From NCBI GenBank assembly GCA_016841875.1, contig JAENYG010000008.1, positions 69,950 through 133,949 on the forward strand: a stretch of DNA of 64,000 nucleotides. The letters are read 5' to 3'. Position numbers and translations under genes: made by a program. The stretch comes from Syntrophomonas sp. (lineage in GTDB: Bacteria; Bacillota; Syntrophomonadia; Syntrophomonadales; Syntrophomonadaceae). How positions within the stretch are numbered: position 1 is the first letter of the stretch; each line of letters begins with the position of its first letter. The notes beneath the pieces were generated by a model that saw only the letters and a list, made by a program, of their open reading frames with translations, was not told the origin of the DNA and searched no databases. Of the stretch, positions 54,821-63,800 are shown in pieces.

Positions 54821-56068
54821 TCAGCGATTACTATTGCAGTCACATTTACCTGGGCCGGGGAGTTTTTGGTAATAACCCTTGCCTCTTAATTTATAATATA
54901 GTGCTCCGGCCAGGATGGTAGGAATCAAGGTAGTAAAATACATGATTTGATAGCTGCTGGCAGCTGCCACATATCCCCAAAGAATTGTTCCCAACCCAAT
55001 ACCCAGATCAAGAGCAATAAAGAAGGTGCCCGTTGCTGCCCCTCGTCTATGAGCAGGCGCATAACGCACTGACAGGGCTTGTAACGTAGGTATACAAAAA
55101 CCAAAACCAAATCCGAAGACTGCTCCAGCTATCATAAATCCCTCCATGGTGTGTGATAGACTAATGGTAGACACACCAATTATAATTGCTAGATGTCCTA
55201 TGAATATTACCTTATTGGTACCTCCTCCATCTGCCCAACGACCCGATATAGGACGGGAAATCAGCATAGATACAGCCAAGGCGGAAAAAAATAGACCTAC
55301 ATTGTTGATGCCAGATTCTGAAGCAAATAAAGCAATGAATGAAAGAACTGAACCATAAACGGTGGAAAGCAAGAACATTACCGCTGATGCAGGTACGGAT
55401 GATTTCTCTAAAAGATTTGCCCAAATTCCTGTGCCAGAATGAGCTGAAGTACTCAGCGGGATGGTAGTACCCTTAACCGGCAAACTGACAAGTAAAGCCA
55501 CCAGGCTCATTACAATGACCCATGAAAATAAAGCTGAGTAACCGTAACCATCTGCCAGCCAAAAACCTATTATAGGTGCTACAGCCATGGATAAAGAAGA
55601 GGTCAAACCGAAATATCCCATTCCTTCACTCAAACGGGTAAAAGGCAAACTATCAACTACAATGGTGCCAATCGCTGTGCCAACTATCCCAAAAGCCAAT
55701 CCATGAAGTCCCCGTGTAAGTATTATCATAATAGGTACCGAGGAAAGACGGTAAAGCCCGGAAACGGCTAACATCAAGACCATACCCAGAGTTATAATCT
55801 TTTTTCGGCCATAGGTATCCACTAACCAACCAGCTATAGGGCGCATCAACATAGCGCAGATAGTAAAAGCACCCATCGCATATCCAATATCCTGTTGGCT
55901 GCCGCCAACCTTAAATAAATATACTGGCAGAGTGGGCAAAAGGACCTGAATACTCATGAATAAAGCTATGTTGGCAAAACACAACAGAACGAAGTTCCTG
56001 GTCCATATAGTAGCTTGCGCGAGCAAGAGGGCATTTTCTTCAGCATCATTTTCAAAACTATTTGCCAC
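54821..56068 (-). CDS. MFS transporter
   Basis: A 415-aa major facilitator with about 12 membrane helices. The loop 2-3 motif is GWLVDTYGRKKII, a central repeat is GRWADGGGTNKVIF, and GPGL- and PATG-like turns occur in FGFGFGFCIPTLQAL. It resembles multidrug exporters of the YfcJ/YfkF kind; the substrate is unknown. The start is the GTG at 56068 with GGAGG six bases upstream; the frame stays open 23 codons further up without a site. It is transcribed alone. Confidence 0.9.
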   Translation of the reverse strand: MANSFENDAEENALLLAQATIWTRNFVLLCFANIALFMSIQVLLPTLPVYLFKVGGSQQDIGYAMGAFTICAMLMRPIAGWLVDTYGRKKIITLGMVLMLAVSGLYRLSSVPIMIILTRGLHGLAFGIVGTAIGTIVVDSLPFTRLSEGMGYFGLTSSLSMAVAPIIGFWLADGYGYSALFSWVIVMSLVALLVSLPVKGTTIPLSTSAHSGTGIWANLLEKSSVPASAVMFLLSTVYGSVLSFIALFASESGINNVGLFFSALAVSMLISRPISGRWADGGGTNKVIFIGHLAIIIGVSTISLSHTMEGFMIAGAVFGFGFGFCIPTLQALSVRYAPAHRRGAATGTFFIALDLGIGLGTILWGYVAAASSYQIMYFTTLIPTILAGALYYKLRGKGYYQKLPGPGKCDCNSNR

Positions 56069-56394
56069 ACTAATCCTCCGAACATTGCTGGGTTTCCAAT
56101 CAAGCTTAAGCCCTGAGCAATAATTAACCACTTCCATGAAAGAAAGACATATCCAACAGAAACTAAATCAACTTTACCATATTATCATCAGCAACTGAAT
56201 AAAGAAATGTAAGTTGGAATAAAGCAGTAGCAAAGGCCCCGTAAAACCTATGTAACTCTTAGCTTAACATCCATATTGATCCAAGACCTATTGTCATCTG
56301 CAATACTTTCGTATAGCCTAATTAATATACCTAAGCGTTATCATTATTCTGTGAATACCCAACGTCAGGATCAATAAAAAGGCGAGGTGCTAGT
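56069..56394. other. Intergenic region between divergent genes
   Basis: About 325 bp holding the promoters of the divergent MFS and small membrane protein genes. No RNA motif, repeat or further gene is recognised. Confidence 0.4.
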
Positions 56395-56739
56395 ATGAAC
56401 CATGCGGGAATTTTACTTGTCATAGGCGCTATACTTGGCTTTTTCGGAGTTCTTGTCTCTGTATTCGCCGATGGCTCTCTCTCTGAAAGAATGGTTACTA
56501 TATGTATAATATTGTTGATTTATGGTGTGTTGAGTGCTGTATGGGCATTTTTCCAGCCCAAATATTCCTGGTTTTGGGGACTAATCCTGGCTTTACCCGG
56601 AGTCCTGATACTGGGGGTCTTTATGTTAAGAGAATTCAATCCCTACTACTTGATTTACATGATCTTGATCATCAGCTTATCTTGTCTGGGTGCCTATGGA
56701 GGCAGCAGGATAAAAAGCCGCCAAAAAGCAAATTTATGA
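56395..56739 (+). CDS. Small four-helix membrane protein
   Basis: A 114-aa hydrophobic protein with four predicted membrane helices (ILLVIGAILGFFGVLVSVF; MVTICIILLIYGVLSAVWAFF in two pieces; FWGLILALPGVLILGVFML; LIYMILIISLSCLGAYGG) and a basic tail (RIKSRQKANL). I do not recognise the family. GCGAGGTG precedes the ATG. A decayed copy of its 3' end lies at 54756, on the other side of the MFS gene, so the locus was once duplicated. Confidence 0.7.
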   Translation: MNHAGILLVIGAILGFFGVLVSVFADGSLSERMVTICIILLIYGVLSAVWAFFQPKYSWFWGLILALPGVLILGVFMLREFNPYYLIYMILIISLSCLGAYGGSRIKSRQKANL

Positions 56740-56881
56740 CCATGACGGCATTTGACCTAACGTTAGCTTCTTAACTTGAATATCATTTTTTATAGCGATC
56801 CCATCTAAATTCCCGTGTATAAACTCCAGGTTAATTAGAACCCTCACCACCATACAGAATGTAACCCACCGAAGTATGTTA

Positions 56882-57637
56882 TTAAGTACAAATCAGTCCC
56901 CCATCAATAATAACATGCTCTCCTACCATATAATTCGAAAGGTCAGAAGCCAGAAAAACAGCCAACGGGGCTATTTCTTCAGGATCTGCGAATCTCCTCA
57001 TGGGAATCGCTTTCATTACTTGCTGTTTTGACTTCTCAGTTCTGGAATCCAGAAGTTCAGTACTAACGAAGCCCGGACCGATGGCGTTGATATTTATGTT
57101 ATATCGAATCCACTCCAGGGCCATCGCTTTGGTAAAAAGTATCGCCGCAGCCTTGCTGGCGTGATAGACCGCATTGTTAGGGCTTGCCATTTCTCCTCCG
57201 GTTGAAGTTATGTTGACTATCTTTCCATATTTTTGTTCTATCATGTACTTACCTACTGCCTGGGTGCAGAGAAAAATACCTTTGACGTTAATATTCATAA
57301 CAGAATCCCAGGTTTCTTCACTACAATCCAGCAGAGGACCGCGACTGATAATACCAGCATTGTTGACAAGAATATGAACGCCTCCTAGATTCTTTACAGT
57401 CTCCTCTACCATCGCAATAACCGATTTTTTTTGGGTAACATCGATGGCAAAAGCCAAAGATTTCCGGCCTTTGTCAAGAATCAGGTTCCGAGTTTCTTCC
57501 ACCTGAGACAAAGTGCGACTAGCTACCACTACATCTGCTCCAGCTTCCGCTAGTAATAGGGCAATAGCCCGTCCGATCCCCCGTCCGGCCCCTGTAACTA
57601 TGGCCACTTTCCCTGATAAATCAATACTTAGAGACAT
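56882..57637 (-). CDS. SDR-family oxidoreductase
   Basis: A 251-aa short-chain dehydrogenase/reductase. The cofactor motif is TGAGRGIGRAIALLLAEAGA, NNAG appears in ILVNNAGIISRG, and the catalytic set is Asn in MNINVKG, Ser in NITSTGG and YHASK. The end MVGEHVIIDGGL is typical of FabG or gluconate 5-dehydrogenase relatives. The substrate is not predictable. The ATG at 57637 has GGGGGTGA six bases upstream. It is a single gene. Confidence 0.9.
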   Translation of the reverse strand: MSLSIDLSGKVAIVTGAGRGIGRAIALLLAEAGADVVVASRTLSQVEETRNLILDKGRKSLAFAIDVTQKKSVIAMVEETVKNLGGVHILVNNAGIISRGPLLDCSEETWDSVMNINVKGIFLCTQAVGKYMIEQKYGKIVNITSTGGEMASPNNAVYHASKAAAILFTKAMALEWIRYNININAIGPGFVSTELLDSRTEKSKQQVMKAIPMRRFADPEEIAPLAVFLASDLSNYMVGEHVIIDGGLICT

Positions 57638-57708
57638 AAAAGTCACCCCCATCAATTATATAAACTAAATTATTAAACAATTCACGATAATAAGTTTATA
57701 TTCCTGTT

Positions 57709-57733
57709 GTCACACAATCTGCCGTCCCTTTGA
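57709..57733. repeat. Second copy of the REP-like unit
   Basis: GTCACACAATCTGCCGTCCC followed by TTTGA matches 52962-52987 with two changes. It lies between the M15 peptidase stop and the SDR start. Confidence 0.55.
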
Positions 57734-57742
57734 TATTTTCAG

Positions 57743-58540
57743 TTACCTTCCCAGATAAGAAAAATGCATATAATCATTTGCCGATTTCCAAGCGTTCCCT
57801 CCCCAGGTAAAACCGTATTTATTAAACGCGGTCACGACATCACCTTCGACAGGTATTGAATATGGGCTATTCTCCGGATCCCAGAAAGATCCCGCAACAA
57901 TCCCTCCGCTGCTGGTCACCATATAGTTCTCATTCGGGTTAATATCAATCGCCAGACCCCATCTATGCTCCGAAGTATTTTCAGGACGCCAGGCATACCC
58001 TTGGACAATGTTTATCGGAAATTTCTCTTGACCTTCGAATATTTCCTTGAACACAGCCTGAACCATATCCGCAATGGCTTTATTTACTGTTAATGTGCGC
58101 TGAGTTGCATATTTCTCCCCACTTGCACTTAGCTGCCATACATCGATAGTAATTTTGACCATGTTTGCTTCCGCTTCTGCACTGCTTTGATACACATCGT
58201 TATCCAAAGATCCAAAGATTAATGCATACTTTTCTTTAGTATATCCCAGCTTTAAGAGAGGATCTATCGATTCTTCCTGGAACGAGCGCTGGTGTTCTCT
58301 AATATGGCTGTCATTTTCCGAACTACTGGGATATGTAATAAATAATTTCTCCTGACTATTCCGCATGTTAATATTATCATGATACATACCTGAAAAGTGA
58401 CCCCACTGAAAATCCGTTTGTACTGTCGATTTGTTAGACCATGCATCATCCCCAGTATGCGCTTGGGCGTAAAGTGGCGACGAAATAAGAGTTACTGTTG
58501 TTACTGCCATTAATACGATTACATTCAACAAGCATCTTTT
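57743..58540 (-). CDS. Secreted M15-family peptidase (D-Ala-D-Ala carboxypeptidase type), c-di-GMP controlled
   Basis: A 265-aa exported protein with a signal peptide (to about residue 28, SSPLYAQA). The C-terminal half is a peptidase M15 domain: SEHRWGLAIDINPNEN gives the zinc His and Asp, and a final YMHFSYLG gives the second His. GFTWGGNAW just before it is the usual conserved turn of the L-Ala-D-Glu / VanY-like family. It should cut peptidoglycan stem peptides. The ATG at 58540 has GGAGG upstream. A c-di-GMP-I aptamer with terminator precedes it, so expression should follow c-di-GMP, perhaps to adjust the wall during lifestyle change. Confidence 0.85.
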   Translation of the reverse strand, partial: KRCLLNVIVLMAVTTVTLISSPLYAQAHTGDDAWSNKSTVQTDFQWGHFSGMYHDNINMRNSQEKLFITYPSSSENDSHIREHQRSFQEESIDPLLKLGYTKEKYALIFGSLDNDVYQSSAEAEANMVKITIDVWQLSASGEKYATQRTLTVNKAIADMVQAVFKEIFEGQEKFPINIVQGYAWRPENTSEHRWGLAIDINPNENYMVTSSGGIVAGSFWDPENSPYSIPVEGDVVTAFNKYGFTWGGNAWKSANDYMHFSYLGR

Positions 58541-58634
58541 CATAATACACCTCCATAAATCAAATGTTATTAGCAACTTCATTCATTCCTAAAAGCTATC
58601 ACTACTGATACATGCAATATTTTTTCAATGTCAA

Positions 58635-58676
58635 AAAATAAAAAAACAAGCATGCTTTGAAGCATAGATGCTTGTT
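58635..58676 (-). terminator. Terminator of the c-di-GMP riboswitch
   Basis: AACAAGCAT (minus strand, 58676-58668) pairs with ATGCTTGTT (58653-58645), followed by TTTTTATTTTTT. CATCTATG inside the hairpin (58670-58663) can instead pair with CATAGATG just after the aptamer (58691-58684), an obvious antiterminator. Confidence 0.88.
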
Positions 58677-58687
58677 GAAATATCATC

Positions 58688-58776
58688 TATGTTTCGGCAG
58701 TCTGGCAATCATAGCAATTAGCATTAGACCCATGACTTTGCGGCCCAACCTTTCGGATGGTGTGCTATTGTCGTCA
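58688..58776 (-). promoter_or_regulatory. Cyclic di-GMP-I (GEMM) riboswitch
   Basis: The minus strand has CCATCCGAAAGGTTGG (a GNRA-capped hairpin), then CCGCAAAG, GGGTCTAA and, after a variable hairpin, GCCAGACTGCCGAAAC. These are the conserved elements of the c-di-GMP-I aptamer in the right order and spacing. The terminator follows about 15 bases after it, and the M15 peptidase gene follows that. Confidence 0.88.
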
Positions 58777-58904
58777 TAAATAAAATATAGTTTTGTTAAA
58801 TATAAGGTATAGAACATTTTGCCGATTGTCAACCCTTAAACTCGCATATTCATTGATATACAGAATCAATAAGAGCCGTCATTCTACGATTTCTGCTACC
58901 TCTG

Positions 58905-60302
58905 CTATCCCTTCCCATTCCAACAGTAAGTACAGATTTTATCCTTGTCTATACCAATAGCATCAAGCATGTCATGAATGTTTTGGTACTTTAGGGTTGA
59001 AAAATTGAGAAGTTTTTTGATGCAATTCACCATGCAATTGTACTTTTCATTAGCCGGATCACAATATCCATCAAAGGACTCCGGTTCTTTCCCTTCAAGT
59101 TCGATGATGGCCTGTCTTGCTATAAGATCCATTTCTGACCGAGAAGTTGAGAAGTTTAAGTATTTGCAACCGAATACAAGAGGCGGGCAAGCTGGTCGAA
59201 TATGAACTTCACGGGCGTTGCATTTATATAGCAGATCCACGGTTTCTCTCAGCTGTGTGCCGCGAACAATTGAATCATCGCAAAAGAGCAGGCGTTTGTC
59301 TGAAACCAGTTCCGGAATGGGCATCAATTTCATTCTGGCAACAAGATTTCTTATATGCTGATCCTGCGGCATAAAACTCCTGGCCCAGGTTGGCGTATAT
59401 TTTACAAAAGGTCGTCCAAAGGGTACTCTTGATTGGTTGGAGTAACCGATGGCATGTCCAACACCCGAGTCAGGTATTCCGGCCACCATATCGATTTCTA
59501 CGTCATCGTTTTTGGCCATCGCTGCACCATTTCTATAACGCATAACTTCGACGTTCATTCCCTCGTAGGTTGAGGATGGATAACCATAATATACCCATAG
59601 AAAAGCACAAATTTTCATTTTATCCCCCGGGGGCGCAATTTTCTCAATACCATCCGGGGTCAGAAATATTATTTCTCCTGGGCCAAGTTCATAGTTGAAT
59701 GTATATCCGAGATTGGTAAAAGTAGAGGACTCAAAGGAAACGCAGTAAGAACCTTCTTTCTCACCTACAATTAAAGGCGTTCTGCCCAATTTATCCCTTG
59801 AAGCATATATCCCTTGCGGGGTTAGAAGCAGAATTGAACAGGATCCCTCAATCAATTCCTGTGCTTTTAACAATCCATCCTTGAAAGAGTCTTCCTGATC
59901 TATAATTACAGACACAAACTCGGTTGGGTTAATAGTACCCTTGCTCGTTTCCAAAAAATGAATATTCCGGTCCAATTCCTTTTCTGCTATTTCATACAAA
60001 TTATTGATTCTACCTACTGTACTGATCGCATATTGACCAAGGCGTGAACGTACAGTCAAAGGCTGAGGTTCTGTATCGCTTATGCAGCCTATACCCATAT
60101 TGCCTTTCATTTTTGGCAGCTCAGATTCAAATTTTGCTCTGAACTGAGTATTTTCAATGTTATGTATTGATCTGTTAAAACTATTTCCACTCCAAATCGC
60201 CATCCCACCCGTACTAGTTCCAAGATGCGAATGGTAATCCGTACCAAAGTATACATCCGTAACGCAATCTTCTTTTGATACAACACCAAAAAATCCACTC
60301 AA
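58905..60302 (-). CDS. Amidophosphoribosyltransferase-like protein (PurF paralogue without Cys1)
   Basis: A 465-aa protein of the PurF family, which makes phosphoribosylamine from PRPP and glutamine. The phosphoribosyltransferase part is intact: the PRPP loop LLFCDDSIVRGTQLRET and GIPDSGVGHAIGY. The glutaminase part starts SGFFGVVSKED, where PurF has CGIFG; the Cys nucleophile is absent (Ser follows the initiator). Cysteines near the C-terminus (YNCMVNC, ICTYCWNG) could hold an Fe-S cluster as in Bacillus PurF. The start is TTG with AAGGAGTG upstream. A normal PurF is not seen in the window. It is a single gene; the function is open, possibly ammonia-dependent. Confidence 0.82.
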   Translation of the reverse strand: MSGFFGVVSKEDCVTDVYFGTDYHSHLGTSTGGMAIWSGNSFNRSIHNIENTQFRAKFESELPKMKGNMGIGCISDTEPQPLTVRSRLGQYAISTVGRINNLYEIAEKELDRNIHFLETSKGTINPTEFVSVIIDQEDSFKDGLLKAQELIEGSCSILLLTPQGIYASRDKLGRTPLIVGEKEGSYCVSFESSTFTNLGYTFNYELGPGEIIFLTPDGIEKIAPPGDKMKICAFLWVYYGYPSSTYEGMNVEVMRYRNGAAMAKNDDVEIDMVAGIPDSGVGHAIGYSNQSRVPFGRPFVKYTPTWARSFMPQDQHIRNLVARMKLMPIPELVSDKRLLFCDDSIVRGTQLRETVDLLYKCNAREVHIRPACPPLVFGCKYLNFSTSRSEMDLIARQAIIELEGKEPESFDGYCDPANEKYNCMVNCIKKLLNFSTLKYQNIHDMLDAIGIDKDKICTYCWNGKG

Positions 60303-60448
60303 AGTATCTACACTCCTTAAAATGGTTTTTAAACTGACATGTTTTGCGCATATATAATTACTCTAATATAATAATGCAACAATATTTCATATTCATGCCA
60401 CAATAATAAGGATACCTCATACATCCCCATGCGTCCACGCAATTTCTA

Positions 60449-60748
60449 TTGAAAATCCAGGAAGCCCTTAATTGCCAGGCTTCTATGTTACTTTTCTTTA
60501 CAGGTAAACAACGCACCCGACGTGCAATATGGCAACTAAGTGATACTGAACCAAGTAAATATCAAATTTTGCGCATAAGTGTACCCCTCAAATCTGAAGG
60601 GTTCATAGGACTGTTACCGGGAAGAATCTGCCTTCGCGGTATTTCTGCGAGACGTATAAGAGCTTTTCCAACCAATGGAAGCAAGGGGCAGCGGGAAGCA
60701 GACTACAGAGCAACCGTATCAATCACTTACTCTCATCGCGGTTTATAG
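60449..60748. other. Relic of an unidentified mobile or coding element
   Basis: A GC-richer island between AT-rich flanks, with one open frame of 99 codons on the plus strand that I cannot assign and that lacks a ribosome site. A segment at 60513-60554 recurs at 49563-49604. Shared sequence and compositional contrast suggest the remains of an insertion element; no transposase motif is visible. Confidence 0.45.
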
Positions 60749-60868
60749 GGAGATAATCAATAGTAATAACTATGCAAAAAGCTTGATATTTGCTGTACCA
60801 ACATAATGGACTATTGATGGATAATATGATTGGGGGGGAAAATCGACCCTAATCGAAAGTTAATTTCC

Positions 60869-63800
60869 TCAAAATATTATGAAATGTGACGCGGCTGGAA
60901 AATGAACTGAAAAGGTTGTTCCGTTAGCGCCGGTTTCAATCCCGATTTTAGCATGATGACGGGCCGCAATACTATAACAGACTGCCAGCCCCAGACCTGT
61001 GCCTTTTTCCTTGGTGGTGATAAATGGTGTTCCTAATTTTTCCATAAGCATCGGGTCAATGCCGCAACCTTCATCTTTAACAAATAGTACAATTTCCTCT
61101 CCCTCAAAGGTTGTTCCGATGGTAAGTATTCCCCCGGGTGACATGGCTTCCAGCCCGTTGCGAGCGAGATTCAGGATCATCTGACGGATTTCACTCTCGT
61201 CAACAAGGGGTATGGGCGGTTTACCCAAATTTAACTTTACATTCTTCTCCTGATAATTTGCGTCAGCCTGAATCATCGGATAAATGGATTTCACAATCAG
61301 ATCAAGGTATTTCGGCTGCAGGTCGACGTTCTTATCCTTGGCCATGTTCAAATATTCTGAAATGATCTCGTTAGCTCGGTCCAGTTCTTCAATCATGATA
61401 TTGAAGTATGTCAAATCTTTTTTATAGTTCTCCCTGTCTTTTAACATCTGAAGAAATCCACGGATAGCAGTCATCGGATTTCTGATCTCATGTCCGATGC
61501 TGGCTGCCATTTCTCCCACCAAATTAAGCCGATCCAGGTGGCCCATCTCCTTCTCCAGACGCTGCTGCTCGGTAAGGTCAATATAGCCTGTTATATGACA
61601 GGGTTTTTCATTATAATAAAATAGTCTGCTCCATATTTTACCTTGACGAATTTCTCCGGTTTTATAGCGCACTTCTAAGTCAAAATTCTCAAGTTTGCCA
61701 TACTGCATCAGCTCATTTCTCAGATCCTGCCTTTTTTGTGGGTCTTTGAAAAGGTTTATATCGAGTGAGGTATAACCAATAATTGCCTCGCGTTTATAGC
61801 CGGTACCTGCGCAAAACGTCTCATTGACATCAATAAATCGTCCGTCTTCAACCGTAGCCAAAATCATCATTATCGGAATAGCGTGAAAGGCGGTTGAAAA
61901 TTTTTCTTCCGATTGGCGTAGAACTTGTTCGGTGTTTTTATGGTCCAGTACTTCCTGTTGGAGCTCCAGGGTTCTTTCCTCCACCTTTTTTTCCAGTTCA
62001 GAATAAAGAAAAGAGTTTTCCAGGGAGATGGCTGCCTGGGAGGCCAGAATATTTAATACTCTCAGTCGTTCCTGGTTATAGGCTTCAGTTAACAGGTCAT
62101 TTTCCAAATATACTATTCCTTGTAAAGTGTCATGAGATATGATTGGAAAACACATCAGCGATGCAGGTTTTGTTGCCCAGACATATTCATCGTTTATAAA
62201 TCTGCTATCCTGTGCACTACCAACGATTAACGGCTCTCTGGTTCTGGCAATATAAGCTATTACAGAAACTGGAACCAGGGCTTCAGTGTCAACATGATCG
62301 AGGCATATTACCCTGTCATCAATTAATATTTTCGTCTCTCCATTAGCAAGCTCGTAGCTGGATAAGTTCCAGTTACTGTTATTGCTTAATAAAATACAAC
62401 CGCGAGTACTACCGGAGTTTTCAATTATAATATCCATCAATATTTTCAGTAGTTTTTTTCTTTCTATCTCTCCGGAAATAGCCTGGCTGGCCCTGATTAC
62501 CGCATCAAGATCTATAGAACCGTTATTATTGCTTGCTGATGAAAATTCGATCTTTGTTATGTCAATATTAGGTAATAATATATTAGGGTATTGTTCCTTC
62601 ATGGCTTCGGTTTTACCGGTCGCTTCCCAGGATAAAAACGTCGCATATGCCTCTTTTATATAAAAGGCTGCGATACTACTTACCCCTATTTGCATGTAGC
62701 GCTGCCCGGCCAGTTCACACGCCAGTGCGTAATGATAAGGTCTTCTATTTTCTCTGGCTCCTAAAATAGCCTTTTCGTATAATCGTAAGGATTCCTTATA
62801 ATCTCCCCCGATAGCTTTTATTTCAGCCGCTATCAGATCATAAAGGTGCTGAAAGTTGAAAGGGGCATCCTGAGCCCTTTGACAAAGCCACTCCTGGTTA
62901 TCATACAATTTCTTTTCTAAAACAACCTTTTCGGCTGAATCGTTCATATTTTCAATTATCTTGCACAGGGAAATAGAATATAAAAAACAGTGCAGGGCTA
63001 TGGTATAAAACCCACTCATATGCGGAAGATACTGTATTACCGTCTCTGTAAACGAAAGAGCAGTAACATAATCACCAAATATTACAGCAGAAAGTGCACG
63101 GTAAATCCTGTAATAACATATTCCTATGGCATTGTGCTCAATTTCCTGACAATGCAGTTCTTCTGAAAAACTTTGATCATTAAAGCTGCCGTATGTGAAT
63201 GTTTCCCCTCTTAGCACTTTTACAACCTGCTGAAAAATCGCAAAGGATGACAGAGCGAATAAATTGTTGGTTTTACTTGCGAATGCATAAGCAGCTGCCA
63301 CTTCATCCTGCATTTCTGAGAGTGATTCACATAACTCCAATACAGCTGCCTGTGAAGTAAAATAGCTGAAACAGGAAAATTCAAATTCTCCGTTCTGCAA
63401 ATTTCCTTTAAAGGCTTCGTGAGCATAATAAATATCATTTTCGAGGGGTTCAAACCAGTGACAGGTAAAAAGACCGAAAGTATGATAAATACGGTACAAT
63501 TCGCTATTGAACCCGTTTTTTTCAGCTATACGCATTATAGTTTTTGCTAAATGGTATCCATGCCAGAAATCGTTTCTTATATGTATCAACGCCATCATTA
63601 AAATTGCCGATGCCGCTAAACCCCAGGTTGTAAAGCCTTTTTCTACCATTAGATTAACACTTGAGACTGTAGCCCAAAATGCCGAGAATGGGTTAAAAAA
63701 CAAGCTTGCCGGGATTATCCTGTTCAATAATTTGGTAAGAGCTAATCCCCTTTTGTCATTAAGCATTTTTCCCTGTTCTAGACTCTCAATTAATCCACCG

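Noticed and set aside
60449-60748. 99-codon frame on the plus strand
   Set aside because: No ribosome site or recognisable family; better explained as part of a relic.
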